64,000 bases of DNA from NCBI RefSeq assembly GCF_013624435.2, contig NZ_CP061768.1, forward strand, positions 1,518,001 to 1,582,000, in the 5' to 3' direction. Shown here in pieces: positions 26,560 to 35,363 of the stretch (positions are counted from its first letter, which is position 1; every line of letters begins with the position of its first letter). Made by a program: the position numbers and the translations under genes. The stretch comes from Nocardioides campestrisoli. Its GTDB lineage: Bacteria; Actinomycetota; Actinomycetes; Propionibacteriales; Nocardioidaceae. Below the pieces are notes generated by a model that made no database searches, was not told where the DNA came from, and saw only the letters and a program-made list of their open reading frames with translations.

Positions 26560-27285
26560 CTGAGCACGGAGCAGTTGCGCGCAGCGCTCGGCGATCCTTC
26601 CCTGGACGCCGAGCTGCTGGAGCGTGCGCTGACCCACCGCTCCTACGCCTACGAGCACGGTGGCCTGCCCACCAACGAGCGGCTCGAGTTCCTCGGGGAC
26701 TCGGTGCTGGGCGTGGTGATCACCGAGACCCTCTACCGCGTCCACCCCGACCTCTCCGAGGGACGGCTGGCCAAGCTGAGGGCCGCGGTGGTCAACGCGC
26801 GCGCCCTGGCCGACGTGGCCCGGGGGATCGGTCTCGGTGAGCACATCAAGCTCGGCCGCGGCGAGGAGTCCACCGGCGGGCGGGAGAAGGCCTCGATCCT
26901 CTCCGACACCGTCGAGGCGCTGATCGGGGCCATCCACCTCTCGGGTGGGCTGGAGGCGGCGGCGGAGGTGATCCACCGGCTCTTCGACCCGCTGATGGAG
27001 GCGGCGTCGGCGATGGGCGCCGGGCTGGACTGGAAGACCTCCCTGCAGGAGCTGGCCGCCGAGCACCAGCTGGGCGTGCCCGACTACGTGATCCAGGACG
27101 AGGGTCCGGACCACATGAAGACCTTCACCGCCCAGGTCCGGGTGGGGGACTCCCTCTACGGCCACGGCACCGGTCGGTCGAAGAAGGAGGCCGAGCAGGC
27201 GGCCGCGCAGACCGCCTACGGCGAGATCCTCGCCGCCCGTCTCGAGACCGACGACTCGGCCGGCGGGGTCCCGAGCGGGTCCTGA
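26560..27285 (+). CDS. rnc: ribonuclease III
   Basis: About 241 residues. Double-strand-specific endoribonuclease that processes rRNA precursors and structured mRNAs. The signature [13 protein letters not shown] (about 36-48) and the downstream EALIGAIHL helix provide the Mg2+-binding acidic residues; a dsRNA-binding domain with [14 protein letters not shown] and [12 protein letters not shown] ends the protein. Only poor start codons exist: CTG 26560 ([11 protein letters not shown]), 13 nt after the rpmF stop, or TTG 26575. An upstream GTG at 26467 would overlap rpmF by 80 nt and is unlikely. The start is therefore uncertain. Confidence 0.93.
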   Translation: MSTEQLRAALGDPSLDAELLERALTHRSYAYEHGGLPTNERLEFLGDSVLGVVITETLYRVHPDLSEGRLAKLRAAVVNARALADVARGIGLGEHIKLGRGEESTGGREKASILSDTVEALIGAIHLSGGLEAAAEVIHRLFDPLMEAASAMGAGLDWKTSLQELAAEHQLGVPDYVIQDEGPDHMKTFTAQVRVGDSLYGHGTGRSKKEAEQAAAQTAYGEILAARLETDDSAGGVPSGS

Positions 27286-27287
27286 GG

Positions 27288-28178
27288 GTGCCCGAGCTCC
27301 CCGAGGTCGAGGTCGTACGCCGCGGTCTCGAGCGTCACGTGGTCGGTCGGACGGTGATTGCCGTCGACGTTCTGCACCCGCGTCCGGTCCGCCGGGACCC
27401 GGGAGGCGCGACGGGCTTCGCCCACGGTCTCACCGGCCGCACGATCACGGCGGTACGCCGGCGCGGCAAGTACTTCTGGCTGGCGCTGGACGACGAGAAC
27501 GCGATCCTGGGCCACCTGGGCATGAGCGGCCAGATGCTGGTGCAGCGGCCGGGTGCACCCGACGAGCGCCACCTCCGGGTGCGCTTCCTGCTCACCGACG
27601 CCCGGTCCGGCGTGGACGCCCTCGGGTCCGGGGCGTGGGAGATGCGCTTCGTCGACCAGCGGATGTTCGGCGGGTTGGCCCGCTCCGCCGGCGGGGCCGT
27701 CCTGCCCCCGGAGATCGCCCACATCGGCCGCGACCCGCTCGACCCGGAGTTCGACGTCGACGCCGTGGCCCGGCGCATCCGCCAGCGGGCGGTGGCGATC
27801 AAGCGCCAGCTGCTGGACCAGAACCTGGTCTCGGGCATCGGCAACATCTACGCCGACGAGGCGCTGTGGCGGGCCCGACTGCACGGCGATCGTCCCGGCG
27901 ACCGCCTGACCCGGTCCCAGGCGCTCGAGGTGCTCGGCCACGCCCGCGAGGTGATGGAGGCGGCGCTGGTGCAGGGCGGCACCTCCTTCGACTCCCTCTA
28001 CGTCAACGTCAACGGGGAGTCGGGCTACTTCGACCGCAGCCTGCATGCCTACGGCCGGGAGAACGAGCCCTGCGAGCGGTGCGGGACCGCGATCCGGCGG
28101 GTCTCCTTCATGAACCGGTCCTCCTACTTCTGCCCCCGGTGCCAGCCGCCCCCGCGCCGTCGCCGGCTGGTTTCCTGA
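27288..28178 (+). CDS. mutM: bifunctional formamidopyrimidine-DNA glycosylase/AP lyase
   Basis: 296 residues. It removes 8-oxoguanine and formamidopyrimidines from DNA and cuts the AP site. The N-terminal catalytic PELPEVE follows the initiator (P2 as nucleophile, E3 as acid), the H2TH region holds [15 protein letters not shown] (about 182-196), and the C-terminal zinc finger has four cysteines ([15 protein letters not shown]). A short basic tail RRRRLVS follows. The GTG start is 2 nt after the rnc stop, so the two are co-translated. The operon seems to end here, as a promoter lies 24 nt downstream. Confidence 0.96.
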   Translation: MPELPEVEVVRRGLERHVVGRTVIAVDVLHPRPVRRDPGGATGFAHGLTGRTITAVRRRGKYFWLALDDENAILGHLGMSGQMLVQRPGAPDERHLRVRFLLTDARSGVDALGSGAWEMRFVDQRMFGGLARSAGGAVLPPEIAHIGRDPLDPEFDVDAVARRIRQRAVAIKRQLLDQNLVSGIGNIYADEALWRARLHGDRPGDRLTRSQALEVLGHAREVMEAALVQGGTSFDSLYVNVNGESGYFDRSLHAYGRENEPCERCGTAIRRVSFMNRSSYFCPRCQPPPRRRRLVS

Positions 28179-28202
28179 GGCTCGCTGGAGGCTGTGCAGG
28201 AG

Positions 28203-28232
28203 TTGACCGCCGCGGCCGCCCGATGCGACTCT
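28203..28232 (+). promoter_or_regulatory. putative promoter (-35 TTGACC, -10 GACTCT) of the coiled-coil/MFS operon
   Basis: TTGACC (28203-28208) and GACTCT (28227-28232) are 18 bp apart. The -35 is the closest match to TTGACA noted in the window. Start is predicted near 28239. Confidence 0.4.
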
Positions 28233-28287
28233 GGTAGATGGCCATTGCGGCCAGATTCCTGCGTACCCCGACCCTGAAAGGTTGACG

Positions 28288-28491
28288 ATGGCCAAGGCGC
28301 TCGTCGGACATCTCGCCATCGACCACCGCGGCGCGTCCCGGCTCAGCTCCGAGAACGCCCGTCTGCGGGCCCGGGTCGCCGACCTGGAGGCGCTGGTGCG
28401 GCGGCTGCAGGAGGAGAACGACCGGCTGACCGACCTGCAGGCGGCCGCGCTGCTGGACGACTCCGCGATGCAGGAGATGCTGCCCGCTTGA
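28288..28491 (+). CDS. small coiled-coil protein of unknown function
   Basis: 67 residues, MAKALVGHLAIDHRGASRLS at the N-terminus, then a leucine-zipper-like heptad region RLRARVADLEALVRRLQEEN (about 25-44) and an acidic-hydrophobic end DDSAMQEMLPA. No enzymatic motif. AAAGG ends 7 nt before the ATG at 28288; a TTG six bases upstream is less likely. The stop overlaps the TTG start of the MFS transporter (TTGA), so the two proteins are made together. It could be an oligomerising regulator or accessory of the transporter, but no function is known to me. Confidence 0.7.
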   Translation: MAKALVGHLAIDHRGASRLSSENARLRARVADLEALVRRLQEENDRLTDLQAAALLDDSAMQEMLPA

Positions 28492-29810
28492 TCACCCGGT
28501 CCCGCCAGGGGCCGCGGCAGGCACCCGGCTGGGGTGCTGACTTCCGGCGCCTCCAGACCGCGGTGTGGACCACCAACATCGGGGACGGCATCGCCCTGGC
28601 CGCGGGTCCGCTGCTGGTCGCCTCGCAGACCGACGACGCGCGGCTGGTCGCCCTGGCCGCTGCGCTCCAGCGACTTCCGTGGCTGGTGCTCGGGTTCTAC
28701 GCCGGTGCCTTGGCCGACCGGCTGGACCGTCGGCGCCTGGTGGTCGTGGCCAACCTGCTGCGGGTCGCGGTGCTCTGCTCGCTGTGCCTGTCCATCGCCA
28801 CGTCGTACGTCGACATCTGGTTGGTCCTGGCCACCATGCTCGCCCTGGGGGTCGCCGAGGTCTTCTCGGACTCCACCACCGGCACCCTGACGCCGATGCT
28901 GGTCCAGCGACGCGACCTGGGCCGGGCCAACTCGCGGCTCCAGGCCGGCTACCTGGTGGGCAACCAGCTCGCCGGCCCTCCGCTGGGGGCCTTCCTGTTC
29001 GCCGCCGGGATGGCCTGGCCGTTCATGGTGCAGGCGACGACCACGCTGCTGGCGGTGATCGTGGTCTCGCGGATCGTCGGCGCCTCCGGCCGGGTACGGG
29101 TGGCCGAGGAACCCACGCACGTGCGGCGCGACATCGCGGAGGGGGTGCGGTGGCTGTGGCACCACCCGCCGCTGCGCACGCTCGCGCTGGTGATCACCAC
29201 GTTCAACGTGACCTGGGGCGCCGCCTGGTCGGTGCTGGTGCTGTGGTCCCTGCACAGGGTCGGGATGGGCGAGGTGGGCTTCGGCCTGCTCACCTCCGCG
29301 GCCGCCGTGGGCGGCCTGCTCGGCGCCGCGTCGTACAGCCGGCTGGAGCAGCGCGTGCCGATCGCCGTGCTGATGAAGGGCTGCCTGCTGCTCGAGGTGC
29401 TGATGCACCTCGGCCTCGCGCTGACCACGCAGGCCTGGCTCGCGCTGCTGATCATGTTCGGCTTCGGCGTCTACGCCTTCGTCTGGCACAACGTCTCGGT
29501 CTCGGTGCGCCAGCGCGCGGTGCCCCAGCACCTCCAGGGCCGGGTCGGCTCGGTCTACCTGGTGGGGGTGTTCGGAGGACTCGTCGTCGGTCAGCTGCTG
29601 GGCGGCGTGATCGCGGAGCACTGGGGCCTCGCCGCGCCGTTCTGGTTCGCGTTCGGCGGCTCCGCGCTCACGTTGGCGCTGGTCTGGCGTCAGCTCAGCC
29701 TGATCGCGCACCTGGAGGAGGCCGACGACCACGGGGACGAGGACCCGCCGCCGGCACCGCCGCGGACGGGTGAGCATCAGGGGCCGGGAGCACCCTCGCA
29801 GGTAGTGTGA
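28488..29810 (+). CDS. MFS transporter
   Basis: 440 residues with about 12 predicted membrane segments from residue 23 to about 408, and hydrophilic ends. It belongs to the major facilitator branch related to enterobactin exporter EntS and macrolide exporters: GALADRLDRRRLVVVANLLR in loop 2-3 is the MFS signature region. The substrate is unknown; export of a small hydrophobic molecule is the usual role. The last 35 residues are Pro/Asp-rich and cytoplasmic. The TTG start overlaps the upstream coiled-coil gene by 4 nt. smc begins 30 nt after its stop with its own GAGGAG site. Confidence 0.88.
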   Translation: MITRSRQGPRQAPGWGADFRRLQTAVWTTNIGDGIALAAGPLLVASQTDDARLVALAAALQRLPWLVLGFYAGALADRLDRRRLVVVANLLRVAVLCSLCLSIATSYVDIWLVLATMLALGVAEVFSDSTTGTLTPMLVQRRDLGRANSRLQAGYLVGNQLAGPPLGAFLFAAGMAWPFMVQATTTLLAVIVVSRIVGASGRVRVAEEPTHVRRDIAEGVRWLWHHPPLRTLALVITTFNVTWGAAWSVLVLWSLHRVGMGEVGFGLLTSAAAVGGLLGAASYSRLEQRVPIAVLMKGCLLLEVLMHLGLALTTQAWLALLIMFGFGVYAFVWHNVSVSVRQRAVPQHLQGRVGSVYLVGVFGGLVVGQLLGGVIAEHWGLAAPFWFAFGGSALTLALVWRQLSLIAHLEEADDHGDEDPPPAPPRTGEHQGPGAPSQVV

Positions 29811-29840
29811 CCCGCGGCCGAGCACAGCGAGGAGTCCTGG

Positions 29841-32800
29841 GTGTACCTGAAGAGCCTGACCCTGAAGGGATTCAAGTCCTTCGCCTCGGCCACGACGCTC
29901 CAGCTCGAGCCGGGCATCACCTGCATCGTTGGCCCCAACGGCTCCGGCAAGTCCAACGTCGTCGACGCGCTCGCCTGGGTGATGGGGGAGCAGGGCGCCA
30001 AGTCCCTGCGCGGCGGCAAGATGGAGGACGTCATCTTCGCCGGCACCTCGGGCCGCCCACCGCTGGGGCGGGCGGAGGTCGCGCTGACCATCGACAACTC
30101 CGACGGCGCGCTGCCCATCGACTACGCCGAGGTCACCATCAGCCGGACGATGTTCCGCAACGGCGGCTCGGAGTACGCGATCAACGGCAGCTCCTGCCGG
30201 CTGCTCGACGTCCAGGACCTGCTCTCGGACTCCGGGATCGGCCGCGAGATGCACGTGATCGTCGGGCAGGGCCAGCTCGACTCGATCCTGCACGCCACCC
30301 CGGAGGACCGCCGCGGCTTCATCGAGGAGGCCGCCGGGGTCCTCAAGCACCGCAAGCGCAAGGAGAAGGCGCTGCGCAAGCTCGACTCCACCGACGGCAA
30401 CCTGACCCGGCTCAACGACCTGCTCACCGAGATCCGCCGTCAGCTCAAGCCGCTCGGCCGGCAGGCCGAGGTGGCGCGCAGGGCCGCCACGGTGCAGGCC
30501 GAGGTGCGCGACGCGCGCGCCCGGCTGCTGGCCGACGAGCTGGTCGGCGCACGGCAGGCGTGGGAGCAGGAGAAGGCCGACGAGTCGGTGCTGCTCCAGC
30601 GACGTGAGGCGGTGGAGGCCGCACTGGTGCAGGCGCGCGAGGCCGAGGCCCGGCTCGAGGCGGCACTGCGCGAGGACCTGCCCGCCCTGGCGACGGCCCA
30701 GGAGGCGTGGTTCGCCCTCTCCGGCCTGCGCGAGCGCCTGCGCGGCACCCAGTCGCTGGCCGCCGAGCGGCTGCGCAACGCGCAGGGGTCCTCTGAGGAG
30801 TCGGCGCCCGCCGGCCGGGACCCCGAGGAGCTCGAGGCGCAGGCCGAACGGGTCCGGGAGCAGGAGCAGGGGATCGCCGCCGAGGTGGAGCAGCTGCGCG
30901 CCGCGCTCGACCAGGCGGTCACCGCCCGGCGCGAGGCCGAGGACGCCGCGACCCAGGAGGAGCGGCGGATCGCCGGGCTGGTCCGCGCCGCCGCGGACCG
31001 GCGCGAGGGCCTGGCCCGGCTGCAGGGGCAGGTGAACGCGCTGAAGTCGCGGGCGGCTGCCGCCGACGACGAGCTGAGCCGGCTGGACGCCGCACGCCGC
31101 GAGGCGTTGGCGCGGGCGGACCGGGCGCAGCGCGACTTCACCGCGCTGGAGACCAAGGTGGCCGGCCTCGACGCGGGCGAGGAGGGCCTCGACGCCGAGC
31201 ACGAGGAGGCGGTCCAGGCCCTCGACGACGTGGACGAGCGGCTGGCCGGCGCCCGCGAGGCGCTGCAGGTCGCCGACCGCGAGCGGACGGGGCTGCTGGC
31301 CCGCCGCGACGCCCTCCAGCTCGGGCTCAACCGCAAGGACGGGGCGGGCGCGCTGCTCGCCGCCGCCGACGTGGTCCCCGGGCTGCTCGGTTCGGTCGCG
31401 GCGCTGCTCGGCGTCCGGTCGGGCTACGAGGCGGCGGTCGCCGGCGCCCTGGGCTCGGTGGCCGACGCCGTGGCGGTCGAGGGGACCGAGGCGGCGGTCC
31501 GGGCGATCGAGCACCTCAAGATCGAGGACCTGGGCCGGGCCGGCCTGCTGGTCGGCGGCAGCCCGGGCCAGGGGTCCGGGAGCTCCTCGGACTGGCCGGC
31601 GCTGCCGGGCACCGCGACGTACGTCGTCGACGTCGTGGAGTGCCCCGACGGGCTCGCCCCGGCCGTGGCGCAGCTGCTGGAGCGTGTCGCGGTGGTCGAC
31701 GACCTCGAGGCGGCCACCGCCCTGGTGGCCGCGGAGCCCACGGTGACGGCCGTGACCCGAGCCGGCGACGTCCTGGGCGCCCACGTCGCAGCCGGTGGCT
31801 CGACCAGCCAGCCGAGCCTGCTGGAGGTGCAGGCAGCGCTCGACGAGGCTGAGGCCAGGCTGACGGTGGTCACCGCCGAGGCGGAGCGGGCGGGCTTCGC
31901 GATCTCCGGCCTGGAGGCCGAGCGCCTGGAGGCGCTCAAGCGGGTGGACGTCGCGCTGGCGCGGCTGCACGAGTCGGACGCGACCCTGGCCGCGGTCTCC
32001 GAGGAGCTGGGCCAGTACGGCTCCCAGGTGCGGGCCGCGCGCGGCGAGGCCGAGCGGCTGGAGCGGGCGATCGCCACCGCGACCCAGGCCCGGGAGCAGG
32101 ACCTGGCCGGGCTGGCGGACCTGGAGACGCGCCTGGCCACCGCCCAGGCCGCCCCGGACGAGGAACCGGACACCGGCGAGCACGAGCGCCTGACCGAGGC
32201 GGCGCGGACCGCGCGGCAGGGCGAGATGGACGCCCGCCTGGCGCTGCGGACCGCCGAGGAGCGGGCGCGGGCCATCCATGGCCGTGCCGACGCGCTGCGG
32301 CGTACGGCGGCAGCCGAGCGCGAGGCCCGGGCCAAGGCCAGGGCACGCCGGGAGCGGATCCAGCGTGAGGGGCGCGCGGCCGAAGCCGTGGGTGCCGCGG
32401 TCGCGGTGGTCCTGCACGCACTGGAGAGCTCGGTCAACCGGGCCGCCCACGAACGCGGCGAGATCGAGCGCTCCCGGCACGGGCGCGAGCAGGAGCTGCT
32501 GGCTGTCCGCGCCACGATCCGCGACCTGGGCCGCGAGCACGACGAGCTGGTCAGCTCGGTGCACCGCGACGAGCTCGCCCGGGCCCAGCACAGGATGCGG
32601 ATCGAGCAGCTGGAGGAGCGGGCGCTCGACGAGCTGGGACTGGCGCCCGAGGCGTTGGTGGAGGAGTACGGACCGCACCAGCCCGTGCCGTTCTTCGGGG
32701 AGGTTCCCGAGGGGGAGGAGCCGCCGGAGCCCGCCCCGTTCTCGCGGGACGAGCAGAAGAAGCGGCTGCGCTCCGCCGAGCGGGCCCTGAGCCAGCTGGG

Positions 32801-33404
32801 CCGGGTGAACCCGCTGGCGCTGGAGGAGTTCTCCGCGATGGAGGAGCGGCACCGCTTCCTCACCGAGCAGCTGGAGGACCTGAAGCGGACCCGCAAGGAC
32901 CTGCTCGACATCGTCCGCGAGGTCGACCAGCGGGTCGAGCAGGTCTTCACCGAGGCGTACGCCGACGTGGAGAAGGCGTTCGACGCCACCTTCGCCCGGC
33001 TGTTCCCCGGCGGCGAGGGGCGTCTGGTGCTCACCGACCCCGGCAACATGCTCACCACCGGCATCGAGGTGGAGGCCCGCCCGCCCGGCAAGAAGGTGAA
33101 GCGGCTCTCCCTGCTCTCCGGGGGCGAGCGCTCGCTGGTGGCGGTCGCGTTCCTGGTCGCGCTCTTCAAGGCGCGACCCTCGCCGTTCTACATCCTCGAC
33201 GAGGTCGAGGCGGCTCTCGACGACACCAACCTGGGCCGGCTGCTGCAGATCTACGAGGAGCTCCGGGAGAACTCCCAGCTCCTGGTCATCACCCACCAGA
33301 AACGGACCATGGAGGTCGGCGACGCGCTGTACGGCGTGACCATGCGCGGCGACGGCGTCTCCACCGTGATCAGCCAACGGCTGCGAGAGGCAGAACCCGC
33401 ATGA
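29841..33404 (+). CDS. smc: chromosome segregation protein SMC
   Basis: 1187 residues. ATPase core of the condensin-like complex that organises and segregates chromosomes. Walker A is GPNGSGKS (31-38); two long coiled coils (about 170-500 and 670-1030, rich in Ala, Arg, Glu) flank a hinge around 515-650 (GLLGSVAALLGVRSGYEAAV); the C-terminal head has the ABC signature LSLLSGGERSLVAVA (near 1092) and Walker B FYILDEVEAALDDTN. GAGGAG lies 8 nt before the GTG. Its stop overlaps the thioesterase gene (ATGA). The scpAB partners are not in this window. Confidence 0.98.
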   Translation: MYLKSLTLKGFKSFASATTLQLEPGITCIVGPNGSGKSNVVDALAWVMGEQGAKSLRGGKMEDVIFAGTSGRPPLGRAEVALTIDNSDGALPIDYAEVTISRTMFRNGGSEYAINGSSCRLLDVQDLLSDSGIGREMHVIVGQGQLDSILHATPEDRRGFIEEAAGVLKHRKRKEKALRKLDSTDGNLTRLNDLLTEIRRQLKPLGRQAEVARRAATVQAEVRDARARLLADELVGARQAWEQEKADESVLLQRREAVEAALVQAREAEARLEAALREDLPALATAQEAWFALSGLRERLRGTQSLAAERLRNAQGSSEESAPAGRDPEELEAQAERVREQEQGIAAEVEQLRAALDQAVTARREAEDAATQEERRIAGLVRAAADRREGLARLQGQVNALKSRAAAADDELSRLDAARREALARADRAQRDFTALETKVAGLDAGEEGLDAEHEEAVQALDDVDERLAGAREALQVADRERTGLLARRDALQLGLNRKDGAGALLAAADVVPGLLGSVAALLGVRSGYEAAVAGALGSVADAVAVEGTEAAVRAIEHLKIEDLGRAGLLVGGSPGQGSGSSSDWPALPGTATYVVDVVECPDGLAPAVAQLLERVAVVDDLEAATALVAAEPTVTAVTRAGDVLGAHVAAGGSTSQPSLLEVQAALDEAEARLTVVTAEAERAGFAISGLEAERLEALKRVDVALARLHESDATLAAVSEELGQYGSQVRAARGEAERLERAIATATQAREQDLAGLADLETRLATAQAAPDEEPDTGEHERLTEAARTARQGEMDARLALRTAEERARAIHGRADALRRTAAAEREARAKARARRERIQREGRAAEAVGAAVAVVLHALESSVNRAAHERGEIERSRHGREQELLAVRATIRDLGREHDELVSSVHRDELARAQHRMRIEQLEERALDELGLAPEALVEEYGPHQPVPFFGEVPEGEEPPEPAPFSRDEQKKRLRSAERALSQLGRVNPLALEEFSAMEERHRFLTEQLEDLKRTRKDLLDIVREVDQRVEQVFTEAYADVEKAFDATFARLFPGGEGRLVLTDPGNMLTTGIEVEARPPGKKVKRLSLLSGGERSLVAVAFLVALFKARPSPFYILDEVEAALDDTNLGRLLQIYEELRENSQLLVITHQKRTMEVGDALYGVTMRGDGVSTVISQRLREAEPA

Positions 33405-33862
33405 GCACTCCACGTCCCGTCCGTTCGGACTACGTCGCCTGGCGCACCGTCACCACGCGCTGGCGCGACGACGACGCCTACGGCCACCTCAACAACGCGA
33501 CCTACTACGAGCTCTTCGACACCGCGGTCAACGCGCACCTGTTCGAGGCCACCGGGCGCAACGTGCGGCAGCTGACCGCGATCGGGGTGGTCGCGGAGAC
33601 CGGTTGCCGGTACTTCCGCGAGATCGGCTTCCCCGAGCCGATCGAGACCGGCCTGGTGGTGGACAAGGTGGGCACCTCCTCGATCGTCTACCGGATCGGT
33701 CTCTTCCAGGGGCCGGGGGAGGAGGCGGCCGCCGAGGGCCGGTTCGTGCACGTGTACGTCGACAACCAGCACGGTGCGGGGAACCGTCCGGTGGTCCCGA
33801 TGCCGGAGCAGGTCCGGGCGGCCGTCCTGCCGCTGCTGCGGGTCGCTCCCGCCGACGGCTGA
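33401..33862 (+). CDS. acyl-CoA thioesterase, 4-hydroxybenzoyl-CoA thioesterase-like hotdog protein
   Basis: 153 residues with the hotdog fold. The segment TTRWRDDDAYGHLNNATYYE (about 17-36) matches the catalytic region of the YbgC/4HBT family, in which an Asp (here in DDDAYGHLNN) is the catalytic acid. It hydrolyses an acyl-CoA of unknown chain. The ATG overlaps the smc stop, so it is translationally coupled to a chromosome-segregation gene without an obvious functional link. Confidence 0.87.
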   Translation: MSTPRPVRSDYVAWRTVTTRWRDDDAYGHLNNATYYELFDTAVNAHLFEATGRNVRQLTAIGVVAETGCRYFREIGFPEPIETGLVVDKVGTSSIVYRIGLFQGPGEEAAAEGRFVHVYVDNQHGAGNRPVVPMPEQVRAAVLPLLRVAPADG

Positions 33863-33975
33863 GCGACGGGCGCACGGCCACGCCGCGGACGACACGCCAG
33901 GGGGGTCGCCGACCCCGGAGCCTCGGCGTGCCAGGCTGGACGGGTCTCGGAACCGGATCCCAGGAGTAGTGCTTC

Positions 33976-34170
33976 GTGCTGACCATCGTTCTCGTCATGC
34001 TCCTCACCTTGCTGGTGGGGGTTGCCGTGCTGGCCTACGTGGCCTTCCCGCACCGCGGGGAGGACCTCCCGGTGCTGCCCCAGGCCGGCCACCTGGCCCG
34101 CAAGGGCGTCGAGTCGCTGCCGGTGCTGGAGGAGGAGGAGCAGGAGCAGTGGCTCCCGACCCGACGCTGA
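33976..34170 (+). CDS. small single-pass membrane protein
   Basis: 64 residues: a hydrophobic helix at residues 2-24 (MLTIVLVMLLTLLVGVAVLA) and a polar C-terminal part ending in acidic ESLPVLEEEEQEQWLPTRR. AGGAG lies 9 nt before the GTG at 33976, and codon use matches the neighbours, so it looks genuine. It lies 26 nt before ftsY, which also starts with a membrane helix; a role near the SRP receptor or membrane is possible but only positional. The family is not known to me. Confidence 0.7.
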   Translation: MLTIVLVMLLTLLVGVAVLAYVAFPHRGEDLPVLPQAGHLARKGVESLPVLEEEEQEQWLPTRR

Positions 34171-34196
34171 CGTGCCCGGTCTGATTGGATTGCCCC

Positions 34197-35330
34197 ATGG
34201 GTGAGCTGCTGTATCTGATCATCGCCATCGCGGTCCTGAGCGTGGTCGCCGTGGTGGGCCTGCTGGCCGGCGGGCGCAACCGCCGGTCGGCGCCGCCGTC
34301 CGCGGGGACCGACGTCATCGAGCGTCCGGTCACCACCGCGCCACCGGCGCCGGAGGCCGAGCCGGTTCCCGTCGAGGAGCAGGCCCCGCCCGCCCCGACG
34401 CTGGAGCGCCCCGAGGGCGTCTCCTCGCGGCTGGTCCGGCTGCGCCAGCGGCTCTCGCGCTCCCAGGGAGGCCTGGGCCGTGGGCTGCTCGCCCTGCTCT
34501 CCCGGGACCGCCTCGACGAGGACACCTGGGAGTCGATCGAGGACACGCTGCTCACCGCCGACATCGGTGTGGGTCCCACCCAGGAGCTGGTGGACCGGCT
34601 GCGCACCAGGATGCGGGTGGAGGGCGGCAACGTCCCCGACGTGCGCGCGGTGCTGCGCGAGGAGCTGCTGACCCTCGTCGACCCGACGATGGACCGCCGC
34701 CTCCAGGTGACCGGCGACGACGGCAACCCCGGCGTGGTCCTGGTCGTCGGCGTCAACGGCGCCGGCAAGACCACCACGGTCGGGAAGATCGGCCGGATCC
34801 TGGTGGCCCAGGACCGCACCGTGGTGATGGGCGCGGCCGACACCTTCCGCGCCGCCGCGGTCGAGCAGCTCTCGACCTGGGGCGAGCGCGTGGGCGTCGA
34901 GGTGGTGCGCGGCCCTGAGGGCAGCGACCCCGCCAGCGTGGCGTTCGAGGCGGTCAAGGCCGGCGCGGAGCGCGGCCTGGACACCGTCCTGGTCGACACC
35001 GCCGGGCGCCTGCAGAACAAGGCCGGCCTGATGGACGAGCTGGGCAAGGTCAAGCGGGTCATCGAGAAGCAGGCGCCGGTCACCGAGGTGCTGCTGGTGC
35101 TGGACGCGACCACCGGACAGAACGGGATGATCCAGGCCCGGGTCTTCTCCGAGGTGGTCGACGTGACCGGCATCGTGCTGACCAAGCTCGACGGCTCCGC
35201 GAAGGGCGGCATCGTGGTGGCGGTGCAGCGCGAGCTCGGGGTGCCGGTCAAGCTCGTCGGCCTGGGTGAGGGCGCCGACGACCTGGCCCCGTTCGACGCA
35301 GAGGCGTTCGTCGACGCCCTGCTCGGCTGA
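34197..35330 (+). CDS. ftsY: signal recognition particle receptor FtsY
   Basis: 377 residues. SRP receptor GTPase that docks ribosome-SRP complexes at the membrane. An N-terminal transmembrane helix (MGELLYLIIAIAVLSVVAVV, about 1-25) precedes a Pro/Glu-rich linker (about 30-75), the helical N domain and the GTPase G domain: P-loop GVNGAGKTTTVGKI, DTAGRLQNK, TKLDGSAKGG and the final GEGADDLAPFDAEAFVDALLG. The membrane-anchored form is typical of actinobacteria. The ATG at 34197 lies 6 nt after TTGGAT, possibly a leaderless promoter. Its partner Ffh is encoded 8.5 kb downstream. Confidence 0.97.
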   Translation: MGELLYLIIAIAVLSVVAVVGLLAGGRNRRSAPPSAGTDVIERPVTTAPPAPEAEPVPVEEQAPPAPTLERPEGVSSRLVRLRQRLSRSQGGLGRGLLALLSRDRLDEDTWESIEDTLLTADIGVGPTQELVDRLRTRMRVEGGNVPDVRAVLREELLTLVDPTMDRRLQVTGDDGNPGVVLVVGVNGAGKTTTVGKIGRILVAQDRTVVMGAADTFRAAAVEQLSTWGERVGVEVVRGPEGSDPASVAFEAVKAGAERGLDTVLVDTAGRLQNKAGLMDELGKVKRVIEKQAPVTEVLLVLDATTGQNGMIQARVFSEVVDVTGIVLTKLDGSAKGGIVVAVQRELGVPVKLVGLGEGADDLAPFDAEAFVDALLG

Positions 35331-35363
35331 GCAGGGACGGACCGGGCAGGAAGGCCGCGCAGG

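Noticed and set aside
26467..26560. RNase III starting at GTG 26467
   Set aside because: It would overlap the ribosomal protein gene rpmF by 80 nt and add a non-conserved Ser/Ala-rich N-terminus.
27216..33413. A 2065-codon open frame on the minus strand across mutM, the MFS gene and smc
   Set aside because: It is antisense to clearly conserved genes and lacks any recognisable domain. Long antisense frames are expected at this GC content.
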